A stretch of DNA of 64,000 bases from Sulfuriroseicoccus oceanibius (GCF_010681825.2 NZ_CP066776.1:3038001-3102000); one strand, 5' to 3'. Counted from the first letter of the stretch, positions 17,911-26,525 are shown. Made by a program: numbers and translations. Notes: generated by a model from the sequence alone, not told the origin.

Positions 17911-18696
17911 TTACTCGCCGCGGGTCCACTCGACCTCTGCGAATGCGTTGTGGTTGTGGATCGACTCGAAGTTCTCCGCCTCAACGCGGAACCACTTGAT
18001 GTTCTCATCGCCCTGCGAGCGGACGGCGACATTACGCACGAGGTCTTCCACGAAAACCGGATTGTCATACGCGGTCTCGGTCACAGCCTTCTCGTCGGGA
18101 CGCTTGAGTGCTGCGTACAACTCACAGCTCGCCGACTGCTCGACCAAGCGGATCAAGTCCTCGATCCAAATCGGATCACCGAAACGGACGGAATACGTCA
18201 CGATACCACGCTGGTTGTGAGCACCACGCTCGCTGATCGCCTTGGAGCACGGGCAAAGGGTTGCCACAGGCACCGCCACGGTCAGCACAAAGTCCATTTC
18301 ATCTTTGGTCGCATCAATGGTGAAGGTCACCTCGTAGTCGACCATGCCTGGAGCACCGGTCACCGGTGCCTTCTTCTCCACGAAGTAAGCGAAGGAAAAC
18401 TCAACGTGCGCACGCTCGGCGTCCAAGCGGGTGAGCAGCTCATTGGGAATCGCACGCAGGTCGCGGACACTGAGCTCCGGCCCGTGTTGATTCAATGTCT
18501 CCACGAAGCGGCTCATGTGGGTGCCCTTATACTGGTGCGGCAAATCCACGGCCAACGAAACGGTTGCCACCGTGTGCTGCACAGCATCCTGCTTGTCGCG
18601 GATACGCACAGGGAAACGCAATGCACGCACGCCAACTCGCTTGATTGGCACGCCGCGGGGATCGATTTCGTTCTGGGTATCCTTCAATTCTTTCAT
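17911..18696 (-). CDS. folE2: GTP cyclohydrolase FolE2 (type IB)
   Basis: Converts GTP to 7,8-dihydroneopterin triphosphate, first step of folate (and possibly queuosine) synthesis. 261 residues, the usual FolE2 length. Diagnostic metal-site segment TLCPCSKAISERGAHNQRG, plus YKGTHMSRFVE near residue 57 and the closing HNHNAFAEVEW are all typical. FolE2 accepts metals other than zinc and often replaces FolE in zinc-poor conditions; no FolE is present in this window. It is a single-gene unit with its own terminator. Confidence 0.95.
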   Translation of the reverse strand: MKELKDTQNEIDPRGVPIKRVGVRALRFPVRIRDKQDAVQHTVATVSLAVDLPHQYKGTHMSRFVETLNQHGPELSVRDLRAIPNELLTRLDAERAHVEFSFAYFVEKKAPVTGAPGMVDYEVTFTIDATKDEMDFVLTVAVPVATLCPCSKAISERGAHNQRGIVTYSVRFGDPIWIEDLIRLVEQSASCELYAALKRPDEKAVTETAYDNPVFVEDLVRNVAVRSQGDENIKWFRVEAENFESIHNHNAFAEVEWTRGE

Positions 18697-18822
18697 GACT
18701 CCGGTGTCTGGCTGTTTAAAGCGAACTGATCCACCCTCATGCCCCGTACGTCAACCGCTGGAAGCCATCAATTGCCCTACTTTACGGGACTTGGAACGTC
18801 CGCCACGTCACCATGAAGGCAC

Positions 18823-18864
18823 AAAAAAATCCAGGCCCGCGGAGAATTCTCCACGAGCCTGGAT
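18823..18864 (-). terminator. Intrinsic terminator after rpmG-rpsR
   Basis: An 18-bp stem with G-U pairs (ATCCAGGCTCGTGGAGAA with TTCTCCGCGGGCCTGGAT) and almost no loop, followed by seven T on the minus strand. A further inverted repeat, ATTATTGAGC at 18931-18922 with GCTCAATAAT at 18880-18871, lies between the rpsR stop codon and this hairpin. Confidence 0.85.
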
Positions 18865-18930
18865 GGTAAGATTATTGAGCTCCCGTCGCTCGGCAACCGT
18901 TGGCACAGGGCCAAATCAGTTGCTCAATAA

Positions 18931-19170
18931 TTATGGAAGGAGATTGAGCGCGCGGGCACGCTTGATCTCACGGGTCACCTTGCGGTGCATCTTTGCAGAA
19001 ACCCCGGTCACACGACGAGGGAGGATCTTGCCGCTCTCGGTGGTGAACTTCTTAAGAATTTCGGTGTTCTTGGCCTCGATCAGTTCGACTGGAAGGTCGA
19101 TACGACGACGAGGCATGATCTTGTTGGCACGACGGAAATTTGCGCGGCGCTCTTTGGTCTTTGGTTCCAT
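18931..19170 (-). CDS. rpsR: 30S ribosomal protein bS18
   Basis: 79 residues. Core sequence [19 protein letters not shown] and [18 protein letters not shown] are the standard bS18 segments (usually YKDxxxLxxFxxExGKIxPRRxTGxxxKxQ). It lies 39 bases downstream of rpmG on the same strand, rather than in the usual rpsF-ssb-rpsR-rplI operon. Confidence 0.95.
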   Translation of the reverse strand: MEPKTKERRANFRRANKIMPRRRIDLPVELIEAKNTEILKKFTTESGKILPRRVTGVSAKMHRKVTREIKRARALNLLP

Positions 19171-19209
19171 AGGAATCTAAATAGGTTCGATTTGCAGGTT
19201 CAGACGCAA

Positions 19210-19383
19210 TTAGCGCAACTCACGATGGAGTGTGCGGCGCTGGAGAGCCGGGTTGAATTTCACTTTCTCCAAACGACCAGGGGTCAGGAGGCTCTTCTTA
19301 TTACGCGTGGTTACGTATCGCGAAGGGGATTTCCCTTCAGGACGTGCTTCCGTGCATTCGAGAATGATAATATCGCGAGGCAT
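19210..19383 (-). CDS. rpmG: 50S ribosomal protein bL33
   Basis: 57 residues beginning [20 protein letters not shown] and continuing [19 protein letters not shown], then [16 protein letters not shown], which is bL33. Only one Cys (residue 10) is present, so this is the zinc-free (C-minus) form. Translated by hand because it is short. It is the first gene of a two-gene unit with rpsR. Confidence 0.95.
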   Translation of the reverse strand: MPRDIIILECTEARPEGKSPSRYVTTRNKKSLLTPGRLEKVKFNPALQRRTLHRELR

Positions 19384-19466
19384 ACAGGAATGGTGGTGTG
19401 TGATTAATTCGGTTGCACTCCGACCGATGATCGGATGCGACGGGTCGGCACCATAAGCGCAATTTC

Positions 19467-20048
19467 CTAGTCTTCAAGTATCCTCTCAAAAGTTTCTTGC
19501 GGAGCGGACCCTCCGTAGACCACACCACGCCCACCATTGCCATTGAGCGCACTCTCACGTTCCAGCTGGGACTGGCACTCCACGGTCAGCCGCGCAAAGG
19601 GAATCGCGACCAGCCGCTCCTCGGGAATCGCCTGCCCCGACATCTCACAAATCCCATAAACACCTCGCTCCAGTCGCCCGATCGCCTCGTCGATCTCATA
19701 CAACGAGTCCTGCTCCTGCGAGAGCATGTTGAGCGCAAAATCACGATCGTAAGCATCACTTCCCGCGTCCGCCTGGTGCTGGCCGAATGCCGAGCCTCCT
19801 TCGGTCGAGTTGCGCAGATTGTCGCGCTGCACTCCATTCATCGCATCCACCAACACATCGCGCAGGTCTGCCAGACGCTGGCGCTGCGCCTTGAGGAACG
19901 GCGCCTTGAATGGCGATTTCTGGGCAGCCCCATTCGTCTTGGTCGCCTTGTCAGCAGTGGTCTTCTTTTCCGAGGAAACCGCTACTTTCTTCTTCTTTGC
20001 CGCAGCCTTCTTGGCCACCGCCTTATCTTCTGGGTTTTTATTCGCCAT
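19467..20048 (-). CDS. DksA/TraR-family protein with degenerate zinc finger
   Basis: 193 residues from ATG 20048 ([10 protein letters not shown]); the open frame upstream lacks coding character. Residues 1-55 are Lys/Ala-rich ([10 protein letters not shown]), a tail often seen in PVC-group members. The body is a coiled coil ([35 protein letters not shown]) followed by the DksA C-terminal block [16 protein letters not shown] and [11 protein letters not shown]. Two of the four zinc cysteines are replaced (CxxS...CxxQ). It could bind in the RNA polymerase secondary channel and modulate transcription like DksA. It sits 83 bases upstream of rpmG on the same strand. Confidence 0.85.
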   Translation of the reverse strand: MANKNPEDKAVAKKAAAKKKKVAVSSEKKTTADKATKTNGAAQKSPFKAPFLKAQRQRLADLRDVLVDAMNGVQRDNLRNSTEGGSAFGQHQADAGSDAYDRDFALNMLSQEQDSLYEIDEAIGRLERGVYGICEMSGQAIPEERLVAIPFARLTVECQSQLERESALNGNGGRGVVYGGSAPQETFERILED

Positions 20049-20210
20049 GATGTTTATGCGTAACAGCCAACCAACGAGCAACTTACGATGATCAGCCAGA
20101 GAGATTAATTCGCTCCTTCCGGAACGGCGGCAACTTTTAACGGTTGACCGTTCCCAGAGCAAGACGGAAATCGTCCGCCCCCAATACGCATCAGGATTCA
20201 TCAGGACCAC

Positions 20211-20300
20211 AAAAAATTTCGCTTATTTCGAACAGCGTCCAACTCGTCACAAAAAAGCGGCTCACAGGATCTCCCCGTGAGCCGCTCTGAAATAAGCGAA
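20211..20300 (-). terminator. Nested double terminator after transaldolase
   Basis: Inner hairpin: AGCGGCTCACGGGGAGATCC then TGTGAGCCGCT (20286-20257), followed by six T at 20256-20251. Outer arms TTCGCTTATTTC (20300-20289) and GAAATAAGCGAA (20229-20218) form a perfect 12-bp stem enclosing the inner hairpin and are followed by AAA-to-TTT and a six-base T-run of their own (20216-20211). Confidence 0.8.
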
Positions 20301-20320
20301 TGCTTCATGCGAGCCGGCAA

Positions 20321-21280
20321 TTAGCCAAGCATGCCGCGAATGATGCCTTCCAGCTTGATGATATCCGCCGAGAACTTGCGGATCCCTTCTGCAGTCTTCT
20401 CAGTCGCCATTGCATCGTCGTTGAACAGATAGCGGAAGCTCTTCTCATCGGTTGGAAGCTTCTCGATATCGGCGTCCTTGACGGCCTCTTTGTCCAACTT
20501 GAGCTCCACTGCGCCTTCGGTGCTCTGAAGTTCTTCGAGCAGGTTCGGGCTGATTGTGAGCAGGTCACATCCAGCCAGCGACAAAATCTGACCACTGTTA
20601 CGGAAGCTTGCGCCCATCACTTCGGTCTCGTAACCGAACTTCTTATAGTAAGTGAAGATTTCACGCACGCTGAGCACACCTGGGTCGTTGTCGCCCACGT
20701 ACTCTTCGCCGGTCTGCGCCTTGAACCAATCGTAGATGCGGCCCACGAATGGCGAGATGAGCTGAACCTTGGCTTCGGCACAAGCAGCTGCCTGGATCAG
20801 CGAGAACATCAAAGTCAGGTTGCAGCGGATCCCCTCTTTCTCAAGAATCTCAGCCGCGCGGATCCCTTCCCAGGTGGAAGCAATCTTGATCAGCACGCGA
20901 TCGCGGGACACGCCCTCTTTTTCGTAAAGCTCGATCAACTGACGCCCCTTGGCGACGGTCCCCTCGACATCAAACGAAAGACGCGCGTCGGTCTCGGTCG
21001 AAACGCGGCCCGGCACGATCTTCAAAATCTCAAGACCAAAGAGAATCAACACACGATCGATCACCGCATCGACCAAGGCATCGCCGGTGAGATCGGAATC
21101 TTTGAACTCTGCCACGGCCTGCTCCAGCAGGTGACGGTACTCAGGCTTTTCGGCTGCCTGGAGGATCAGCGACGGGTTGGTGGTCGCATCCTGCGGCTGG
21201 TACTCCTTCATCACGGCAAAGTCGCCGGTGTCGGCCACCACGGTGGTGAACTGCTTCAGTTGATCGAGTTGGTTGCTCAT
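20321..21280 (-). CDS. tal: Transaldolase (TalB type)
   Basis: Non-oxidative pentose phosphate pathway: transfers dihydroxyacetone from sedoheptulose 7-phosphate to glyceraldehyde 3-phosphate. 319 residues, matching E. coli TalB. Seen: [20 protein letters not shown] at the N-terminus, the [10 protein letters not shown] signature, and the Schiff-base lysine in [12 protein letters not shown]. The end contains the usual [11 protein letters not shown]. Single-gene unit with a nested terminator. Confidence 0.96.
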   Translation of the reverse strand: MSNQLDQLKQFTTVVADTGDFAVMKEYQPQDATTNPSLILQAAEKPEYRHLLEQAVAEFKDSDLTGDALVDAVIDRVLILFGLEILKIVPGRVSTETDARLSFDVEGTVAKGRQLIELYEKEGVSRDRVLIKIASTWEGIRAAEILEKEGIRCNLTLMFSLIQAAACAEAKVQLISPFVGRIYDWFKAQTGEEYVGDNDPGVLSVREIFTYYKKFGYETEVMGASFRNSGQILSLAGCDLLTISPNLLEELQSTEGAVELKLDKEAVKDADIEKLPTDEKSFRYLFNDDAMATEKTAEGIRKFSADIIKLEGIIRGMLG

Positions 21281-21355
21281 AGGTGGATCATTGGTAATGC
21301 GAAATTATCCAGTGGTCAATCAACCACCCGGTCACAATCCACACGCCCAGCAGAT

Positions 21356-21393
21356 AAAAACGCCCGCCCCCGGATTCACTCCGAGGACGGGCG
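21356..21393 (-). terminator. Intrinsic terminator after the copper receptor operon
   Basis: CGCCCGTCCTCGG pairs with CCGGGGGCGGGCG (with G-U pairs) around a seven-base loop; five T follow on the minus strand. Confidence 0.85.
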
Positions 21394-21417
21394 CTCACGA
21401 ACCCACTTTAACAGCGT

Positions 21418-23466
21418 CTAGAACCGCAAGGTCGCCCCGACATAGAGCGAACGACCGGCCGCCGGGAGCTTCTCCCCAACCGCCACATCGCTGCCCGCCA
21501 CCCGATTGACTCCGCTCAGGTGATTGGTGTAGCGCTCGTCGAGCAGGTTCTCTACACCTCCTTCAATCTTCAGGTTGTCACTCACCTCATGCTGCAAACG
21601 CAACGCGAGCGTGGCATGACCATCGCTAGGCAACTCCCCCTGCACCCCGGAGACGCGGTTTTGATCCGCGGCCCAGTCGCACGCGAGCACGGCTCGCGTG
21701 GCACCATAGGTGTACCCCAGCGCGACGGTTCCATTCCACGGAGCGAGGCGGTACAAATCATCGCCATCCGTCCTACCACGGGTGTAGCTCGTCAAAACCG
21801 ACGCATCCCAAGAGTCCGTCACCTGCCAGGCAAAATTGAGCTCAGCCCCAAACAGAGTCGCCGAATCAAGATTCTGGAACTGCAGCACGGCCAGCCCATT
21901 ACGATCCACCCGGCCAACCGGCTGTCCCTGGATGTAGTTTTCCACGTAGCGGAAAAATGGCGTCACCGCGAGATCAAGCGAATCTCCAGCATATGCCCAC
22001 GTCACCGCTGTCTCATACGTGGTTTCAGGATCCAGCTCCAAGTTCCCGAGGTACGTCCGCCCATCGGCACGGCCGGAGCTTGCGCTGATTGGTGTCCAGA
22101 TCGAACGCTCTACCAGAGACGGGGCACGGTTCTTGCGAGCCAAGCCCAGCTCGAGGCTCTGGCGATCGCTCAGCGAATACGCAAGCGAGCCCACGGCATC
22201 CACCAGCCAGTCACTACGCTCACGGTCCGCCGCGTTGAATGCCATTGCATCCGCCATCACCATTGGCCCGCCAAATCCGGCGACCACCGCGTCGGCATCC
22301 GTTGACACGTAGTCGGCCCGCAGCCCGACCACACTCGTCCACTTCTGCGACCATTGGTTCTCCCACTCAGCGTAGGCGCCCGCCCGGGCACGGGTGGCGT
22401 CGGCAAATGTGTCGCGACGCGCACCAGTCATCGGCCCACTGACCAGCACCTGGTCCGCATCAAGCTCGCTAGCCAGCAAATCCACGCCCCAGCGCCACGT
22501 CGAATCCCCACGATCCAACACAACGTCAGAACGCCAGCCCAGATCCTGACTCGAGGTCGGAGCCTCCATCGCCATCATCCCGACAGGACGCAGCGTGAAG
22601 TTGTCCATCAAGTGATCGACTCCATGCGCGAAGAGCCGGTTTTCCAAGCTTCCCCACGCCAGTTCCTCGAACTGATGAAGATCCACCGACCAGGAATCAT
22701 CCTCGATCATGTCCATCCCGAGTGCTGGTGTTCCCGCTTCCCGCGCTTGAGCGATCCCTCCGGAGATTGCCACAAATCCACCGCGAGTCGCCGCGGCGAG
22801 GCGCAACTCGTGATCCTGCGTTTCATAGCCAGTGGCTCGCACGCGACCACCAGGGAAATGCAAGTCACCGCCCTCGGCCGCATTCCCGCGATAATCAACC
22901 GCCAGCCTGGATGATGCCACCCCGGCCTGCAGCCCAACGAAGAACCCATCGTGATCACCACGCCAGCCGCCATTCACCACTCCACCAACCGCTACGGTCG
23001 CGTCCCCTTCCGCAAACTCAGGCTCGGCCCGCGAAACACTCACGAAGCCCCCCATGGCTTCCGCCCCCTCGCGCACCGGCACCAACCCAGCAAAATAGCG
23101 CACCACCGCATCCTCGGTCAGACGCGCATAGCGCAGCGGCGGGTCCATGTGGTTCGGGCACGCAGGAGTCAGCGTCGCACCATTCACCCGCACCCCGATC
23201 TGATCGCCAGTCAGGCCGCGCGTTTGCACGATTCCTGTCAGCGGACCATTTCCGACACGACTTGCCCCGGGCAGATAGCCAAGAACTTCACTCGCATCGC
23301 GAAAAGTCTCAGGCGCTGGCCCAGTGTAGCCAATCCACTGCGCCCACGGGGCATCACCCGATGCCCCCCGCACGCTAAGCGGTGGCAATTCGCCATTCAC
23401 TTCCTCCGCTCCTGCGGAAACCATGCTCCCCAGAAGGGCAGCCCAACCAATCGAAATTGCTTTCAT
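21418..23466 (-). CDS. TonB-dependent copper receptor, OprC-like
   Basis: Outer-membrane beta-barrel importer, 682 residues, signal peptide to about residue 20 and a closing aromatic residue (VGATLRF). The plug domain has SRVGNGPLTGIVQTRGLTG. In the P. aeruginosa copper importer OprC, copper is held by a CxxxM and an HxM pair. Here both are present: ACPNHMDPP (Cys103, Met107) and VDHLMDNF (His285, Met287). That supports copper rather than a siderophore or cobalamin as substrate. It is the last gene of a minus-strand group with two Cys-containing small proteins. Confidence 0.88.
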   Translation of the reverse strand: MKAISIGWAALLGSMVSAGAEEVNGELPPLSVRGASGDAPWAQWIGYTGPAPETFRDASEVLGYLPGASRVGNGPLTGIVQTRGLTGDQIGVRVNGATLTPACPNHMDPPLRYARLTEDAVVRYFAGLVPVREGAEAMGGFVSVSRAEPEFAEGDATVAVGGVVNGGWRGDHDGFFVGLQAGVASSRLAVDYRGNAAEGGDLHFPGGRVRATGYETQDHELRLAAATRGGFVAISGGIAQAREAGTPALGMDMIEDDSWSVDLHQFEELAWGSLENRLFAHGVDHLMDNFTLRPVGMMAMEAPTSSQDLGWRSDVVLDRGDSTWRWGVDLLASELDADQVLVSGPMTGARRDTFADATRARAGAYAEWENQWSQKWTSVVGLRADYVSTDADAVVAGFGGPMVMADAMAFNAADRERSDWLVDAVGSLAYSLSDRQSLELGLARKNRAPSLVERSIWTPISASSGRADGRTYLGNLELDPETTYETAVTWAYAGDSLDLAVTPFFRYVENYIQGQPVGRVDRNGLAVLQFQNLDSATLFGAELNFAWQVTDSWDASVLTSYTRGRTDGDDLYRLAPWNGTVALGYTYGATRAVLACDWAADQNRVSGVQGELPSDGHATLALRLQHEVSDNLKIEGGVENLLDERYTNHLSGVNRVAGSDVAVGEKLPAAGRSLYVGATLRF

Positions 23467-23481
23467 CTAAGTAAAATAAAT

Positions 23482-23670
23482 TCATGTGGCACCGGTGTGA
23501 CGGGCGGTCATCGCCACGCACCGGCAAATCAAGCGCGCCTGCTCATCAGCAAGCACGCGACCACGGAGCACCGACATCAGGCTCAAGCCGCAATTCATGC
23601 AGCGCCCCGCATTCATCAACCACCGGAGCAAATCACTCTCGTCCGGTCGTTTGGTACAATTAGAAGCCAT
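23482..23670 (-). CDS. Small cysteine-containing protein in copper operon
   Basis: 62 residues from ATG 23670 (MASNCTKRPD); a GTG two codons earlier is possible. It has no signal peptide. Two paired-Cys sites, GRCMNCGLSL and ICRCVAM, could bind a metal ion. It ends 15 bases before the TonB receptor start and begins inside the end of a possible 32-residue ORF. I do not recognise a family. Its place between a copper receptor and a DUF2946-like protein suggests copper handling, but this is inference. Confidence 0.6.
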   Translation of the reverse strand: MASNCTKRPDESDLLRWLMNAGRCMNCGLSLMSVLRGRVLADEQARLICRCVAMTARHTGAT

Positions 23671-23758
23671 CCCCACGCAGGCTGGTCATTACGCCAGCGC
23701 GTTCCCACCAGCGACACACGTCACCACGCGCCGCCAGGAGGTCAGTCCACAGCTTCAT
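23660..23758 (-). CDS. Possible 32-residue ORF in copper operon
   Basis: MKLWTDLLAARGDVCRWWER is followed by 12 more residues to TAA. It starts eight bases before the end of the DUF2946-like gene and its stop overlaps the start of the 62-residue Cys protein by 11 bases, a layout typical of coupled translation. The Cys/Trp-rich centre (DVCRWWER) looks designed. It is short enough to be chance, or it may be joined to the next frame by a frameshift. Confidence 0.35.
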   Translation of the reverse strand: MKLWTDLLAARGDVCRWWERAGVMTSLRGDGF

Positions 23759-23765
23759 GAATTAG

Positions 23766-24287
23766 TCAAACCCGAGCGAACCGCGGCGGCGGCACATCAG
23801 GGCGGCCGCGACCACATCCATCGCTCCACAGAGGTTCGACAAATGCGAGCCCCGCATCCTTGGCGGCCGGAACGACCACTGCGTCGTCATTCTGCACGAC
23901 GCGCCACAATGGCGGCTGCAACGCTTCGTCGCGACGGTTCTTCTGCGGCGTTTCCTCATCCTCCTTCTGGGCATCCGCAGCCGCATGACAGAAAGCACAG
24001 GGGCGAGTTCCATCAAAGGTCTCACGCACCCCTTGGACCACCCCGCCCTCAGCGGAGTAGCGCACCACCATGTTCACCCAGCCAACCTGCTGCAATAGCA
24101 ACGGAAGCCCCTGCGCATGCAGCGCAAGCACCACCGCCACGCAAAAACGCAGCACAATCAGCAATCTGTGAATCCCCCGGTCGATCGCGTACCATGCTAC
24201 CGATCGATGCCATCTCAAGCAAAATCCCCGCCGCCGCGTACGCGGAATCAGGGAATAAGCACCCCGCCTGAAGCCTCGGTTTTCCAA
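23766..24287 (-). CDS. DUF2946-like small membrane protein, copper-associated
   Basis: Up to 173 residues; the start is uncertain because the first 35 residues are Arg-rich and may not be translated (a TTG or GTG close to IHRLLIVLRF would give about 130). The hydrophobic helix LLIVLRFCVAVVLALHA is followed by a soluble region with TFDGTRPCAFCHAAADAQ, which matches the TFDG-x-x-PCxxC block I associate with DUF2946-type proteins found beside copper receptors. His- and Cys-bearing, it may bind copper in the periplasm. It is the first gene of the receptor operon. Confidence 0.6.
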   Translation of the reverse strand: MENRGFRRGAYSLIPRTRRRGFCLRWHRSVAWYAIDRGIHRLLIVLRFCVAVVLALHAQGLPLLLQQVGWVNMVVRYSAEGGVVQGVRETFDGTRPCAFCHAAADAQKEDEETPQKNRRDEALQPPLWRVVQNDDAVVVPAAKDAGLAFVEPLWSDGCGRGRPDVPPPRFARV

Positions 24288-24413
24288 TGCAACCTCGCCA
24301 GTCGGCTACAACCGGACGCGGGTTAGGGATTATCGCATCTTTCCCGCAAATCTGCTTGTGCCCCCCGCCATGCCTCGTAACGTACCCGATACTGGCACTG
24401 ACCACACCTGATC

Positions 24414-24965
24414 ATGGCTACTGAAATCATCGACTCCGGCACCGACCAGCTCACCCACGCGGCCTACGACTCCAAGGTTGAAGGAAACGTTATCTTCACC
24501 CGTTTGGATTCGGCCATCAACTGGATGCGCAAGAACTCGCTCTGGCCAATGCCTATGGGCCTCGCCTGCTGCGCGATCGAACTCATGGCCACCGGCGCCT
24601 CGCGCTTCGACATCTCCCGCTTCGGCGCCGAGGTGATGCGATTCTCGCCACGTCAGGCCGACGTCATGATCGTCGCCGGAACCGTCACGTACAAAATGGC
24701 GCTGGCTGTGAAGCGCATCTACGACCAGATGCCCGAGCCAAAGTGGGTCATCGCCATGGGTGCCTGCGCCTCATCCGGCGGCATGTACCGTTCGTACGCC
24801 ACCCTTCAGGGCATCGACCGCTTGATCCCGGTCGACGTTTACATCTCGGGTTGCCCACCACGCCCGGAAGCGCTGCTTGAAGGCCTCATGCGCCTGCAGA
24901 AGAAGATCGAAACCGAAGAGTCCTTCGTCGCTCAGAAGAAAGAGCTCCTCGACCAAATCGGCTAA
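24414..24965 (+). CDS. nuoB: NADH-quinone oxidoreductase subunit B
   Basis: Carries the N2 iron-sulfur cluster of respiratory complex I at the inner membrane's cytoplasmic face. 183 residues with all four cluster ligands: [10 protein letters not shown] (tandem Cys), [13 protein letters not shown] and [23 protein letters not shown] and [14 protein letters not shown] are diagnostic. The C-terminal extension ([17 protein letters not shown]) is short. No nuoA lies upstream: the preceding DNA codes on the other strand. Confidence 0.97.
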   Translation: MATEIIDSGTDQLTHAAYDSKVEGNVIFTRLDSAINWMRKNSLWPMPMGLACCAIELMATGASRFDISRFGAEVMRFSPRQADVMIVAGTVTYKMALAVKRIYDQMPEPKWVIAMGACASSGGMYRSYATLQGIDRLIPVDVYISGCPPRPEALLEGLMRLQKKIETEESFVAQKKELLDQIG

Positions 24966-25004
24966 GCTTCCACCCGTCCACTCACCCTTTCCCGCATTCC
25001 TCCC

Positions 25005-25568
25005 ATGAACGCACCTCTTGCAGCAGAAAAGCTCCAGGCCAAGTTCGGCGAAGCCATCACCAAGGTTAACGAGTTCCGCGATGAGACCACCGTCTACGTG
25101 GACCGTGCGAAAATCGTCGAGATCTGCAAATCCTGCCGCGACGACCTCGGCTTCGACCACTTGGTCGATATCTGCAGCGTCGACAACATGGGCGAAGACC
25201 CGCGCTTCGAGGTGGTCTACCACCTTTACTCCTACGCGGACCTCTGCACTCTCCGCATCAAGGCCCCCGTCCCTGAGGACGACGCCACGATCGACTCCAT
25301 CACCAGCCTTTGGGATTCCGCCGACTGGCACGAACGCGAGACCTACGACATGATGGGGATCAAGTTCAACAACCACCCGGAACTGCGCCGCATCCTCATG
25401 TGGGACGGCTTCCCATTCCACCCGCTGCGCAAAGACTTCCCGCTCGCCGGCAAGCCAAGCGAAATGCCAGACGTCGCATTCTCCAATGCAGCCCCTCTCG
25501 AAGGCGGACCATTCGTCACCTGCAGCGGCGGCGATACCAAGAAGCGTGAACCACGCTCGCGTGCGTAA
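25005..25568 (+). CDS. nuoC: NADH-quinone oxidoreductase subunit C
   Basis: Peripheral-arm subunit of complex I, 187 residues. The family signature is clear: SADWHERETYDMMGIKF, NNHPELRRILMWDGF and HPLRKDFPL. It is separate from NuoD, not fused. It lies 39 bases after nuoB. An intrinsic terminator follows at once and nuoD is not the next gene, so nuoB-nuoC form a complete two-gene unit cut off from the rest of the complex. Confidence 0.96.
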   Translation: MNAPLAAEKLQAKFGEAITKVNEFRDETTVYVDRAKIVEICKSCRDDLGFDHLVDICSVDNMGEDPRFEVVYHLYSYADLCTLRIKAPVPEDDATIDSITSLWDSADWHERETYDMMGIKFNNHPELRRILMWDGFPFHPLRKDFPLAGKPSEMPDVAFSNAAPLEGGPFVTCSGGDTKKREPRSRA

Positions 25569-25574
25569 TCCTCA

Positions 25575-25609
25575 GGGCAACGGAACATCGTCCGTTGCCC
25601 ATTTTCTTT
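25575..25609 (+). terminator. Intrinsic terminator after nuoC
   Basis: GGGCAACGGA pairs perfectly with TCCGTTGCCC around a six-base loop; ATTTTCTTT follows. It ends only 17 bases before the next start codon. Confidence 0.85.
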
Positions 25610-25625
25610 CCCGTTTTTCCGAGCC

Positions 25626-26513
25626 ATGTCGTCCCACGGCTCAATACGACGCTTTGACTCGGCGGAACCTGCATTCTCCGCGGCCGCCCTTGTAGAGAAC
25701 AAAGCGCTCACCGACACGCGTATCAGCGTGGCCATTCCAACGCTCAACGAGGCCTCCACCATCGGCGGGATCGTCTCGACCATCGTTCGAGAACTGATGG
25801 AAGCCACCCCGCTCGTCGATGAGCTCCTCGTCGTCGATTCGGATTCCGATGACGACACCGCGAGCATTGCCACCGCAGCGGGTGCCCAAGTTCTCCAGGC
25901 CAGCGCGATACAACCAGCCACCCCGGCCGTCCGCGGCAAAGGCGAGAACTTATGGCGCGCCACTCTCGCCACCACTGGCGACATTGTCTGTTTTGTTGAC
26001 GGAGACCTGCGCGACTTCTCCCCCCACTTCATCACCGGCTTGATCGGACCGCTGCTGCAAGACACCTCGCTTCAGTTCGTCAAAGCCACCTACCACCGTC
26101 ATCTGGCCAGTCCATTCGGCGCAGGTGAAGGCGGACGATCGAACGCACTCTTCGCCCGCCCATTGCTCGCGCTCTTCCTCCCCGAACTGAGAGACCTCGA
26201 CCAACCGCTCGGCGGCGAATACGCATTCCGCCGTGATTTGCTGGAAGCACTGCCATTCGCCACCGACTACGGAGTGGAAATGGCGCACCTCGTCGATATC
26301 GTGGACCAGGTAGGTTCTGAGGGAATCGCCCAGTGCGACCTCGGCGAACGCCACCACCGCAACCGATCGCTCGACGACCTGGCTCAGATGAATGACACCA
26401 TCGGTAGAAGGTTCTTCACCCGCCTCGCAGCTACCGGCAGAATGGATCCTGCCACAGCTCCAATGGACACCGCCCCGTGGCGCCCACCTCCGGGTTCCAT
26501 TGCCTGCTGCTAA
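25626..26513 (+). CDS. gpgS: Glucosyl-3-phosphoglycerate synthase-like glycosyltransferase
   Basis: 295 residues. The GT-A (GT81-like) layout is visible: VAIPTLNEASTIGGIVSTI at the N-terminus, ELLVVDSDSDDDT for nucleotide binding, VRGKGENLWRA and the metal-binding CFVDGDLRDFSP. KGENLW and VDGD in this arrangement are typical of GpgS, which transfers glucose from a nucleotide sugar to 3-phosphoglycerate to make precursors of glucosylglycerate, a compatible solute. The dedicated phosphatase GpgP is not seen beside it. ManGP-type synthases are an alternative. It reads into the next glycosyltransferase gene after 12 bases. Confidence 0.8.
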   Translation: MSSHGSIRRFDSAEPAFSAAALVENKALTDTRISVAIPTLNEASTIGGIVSTIVRELMEATPLVDELLVVDSDSDDDTASIATAAGAQVLQASAIQPATPAVRGKGENLWRATLATTGDIVCFVDGDLRDFSPHFITGLIGPLLQDTSLQFVKATYHRHLASPFGAGEGGRSNALFARPLLALFLPELRDLDQPLGGEYAFRRDLLEALPFATDYGVEMAHLVDIVDQVGSEGIAQCDLGERHHRNRSLDDLAQMNDTIGRRFFTRLAATGRMDPATAPMDTAPWRPPPGSIACC

Positions 26514-26525
26514 CTGCCCGTCCTC

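Noticed and set aside
20300-21421. Plus-strand open frame of 373 codons opposite transaldolase
   Set aside because: Shadow of the transaldolase gene; it begins in the terminator and lacks any family signature.
23482-24413. A nuoA gene upstream of nuoB
   Set aside because: All plus-strand frames here are short and lack the three membrane helices of NuoA; the region encodes copper-related genes on the minus strand.
25063-25095. GGTTAACG inside nuoC as a fifth copy of the ECF promoter motif
   Set aside because: No GAMATA block lies 14-15 bases further on, and the position is inside a gene in the wrong context.
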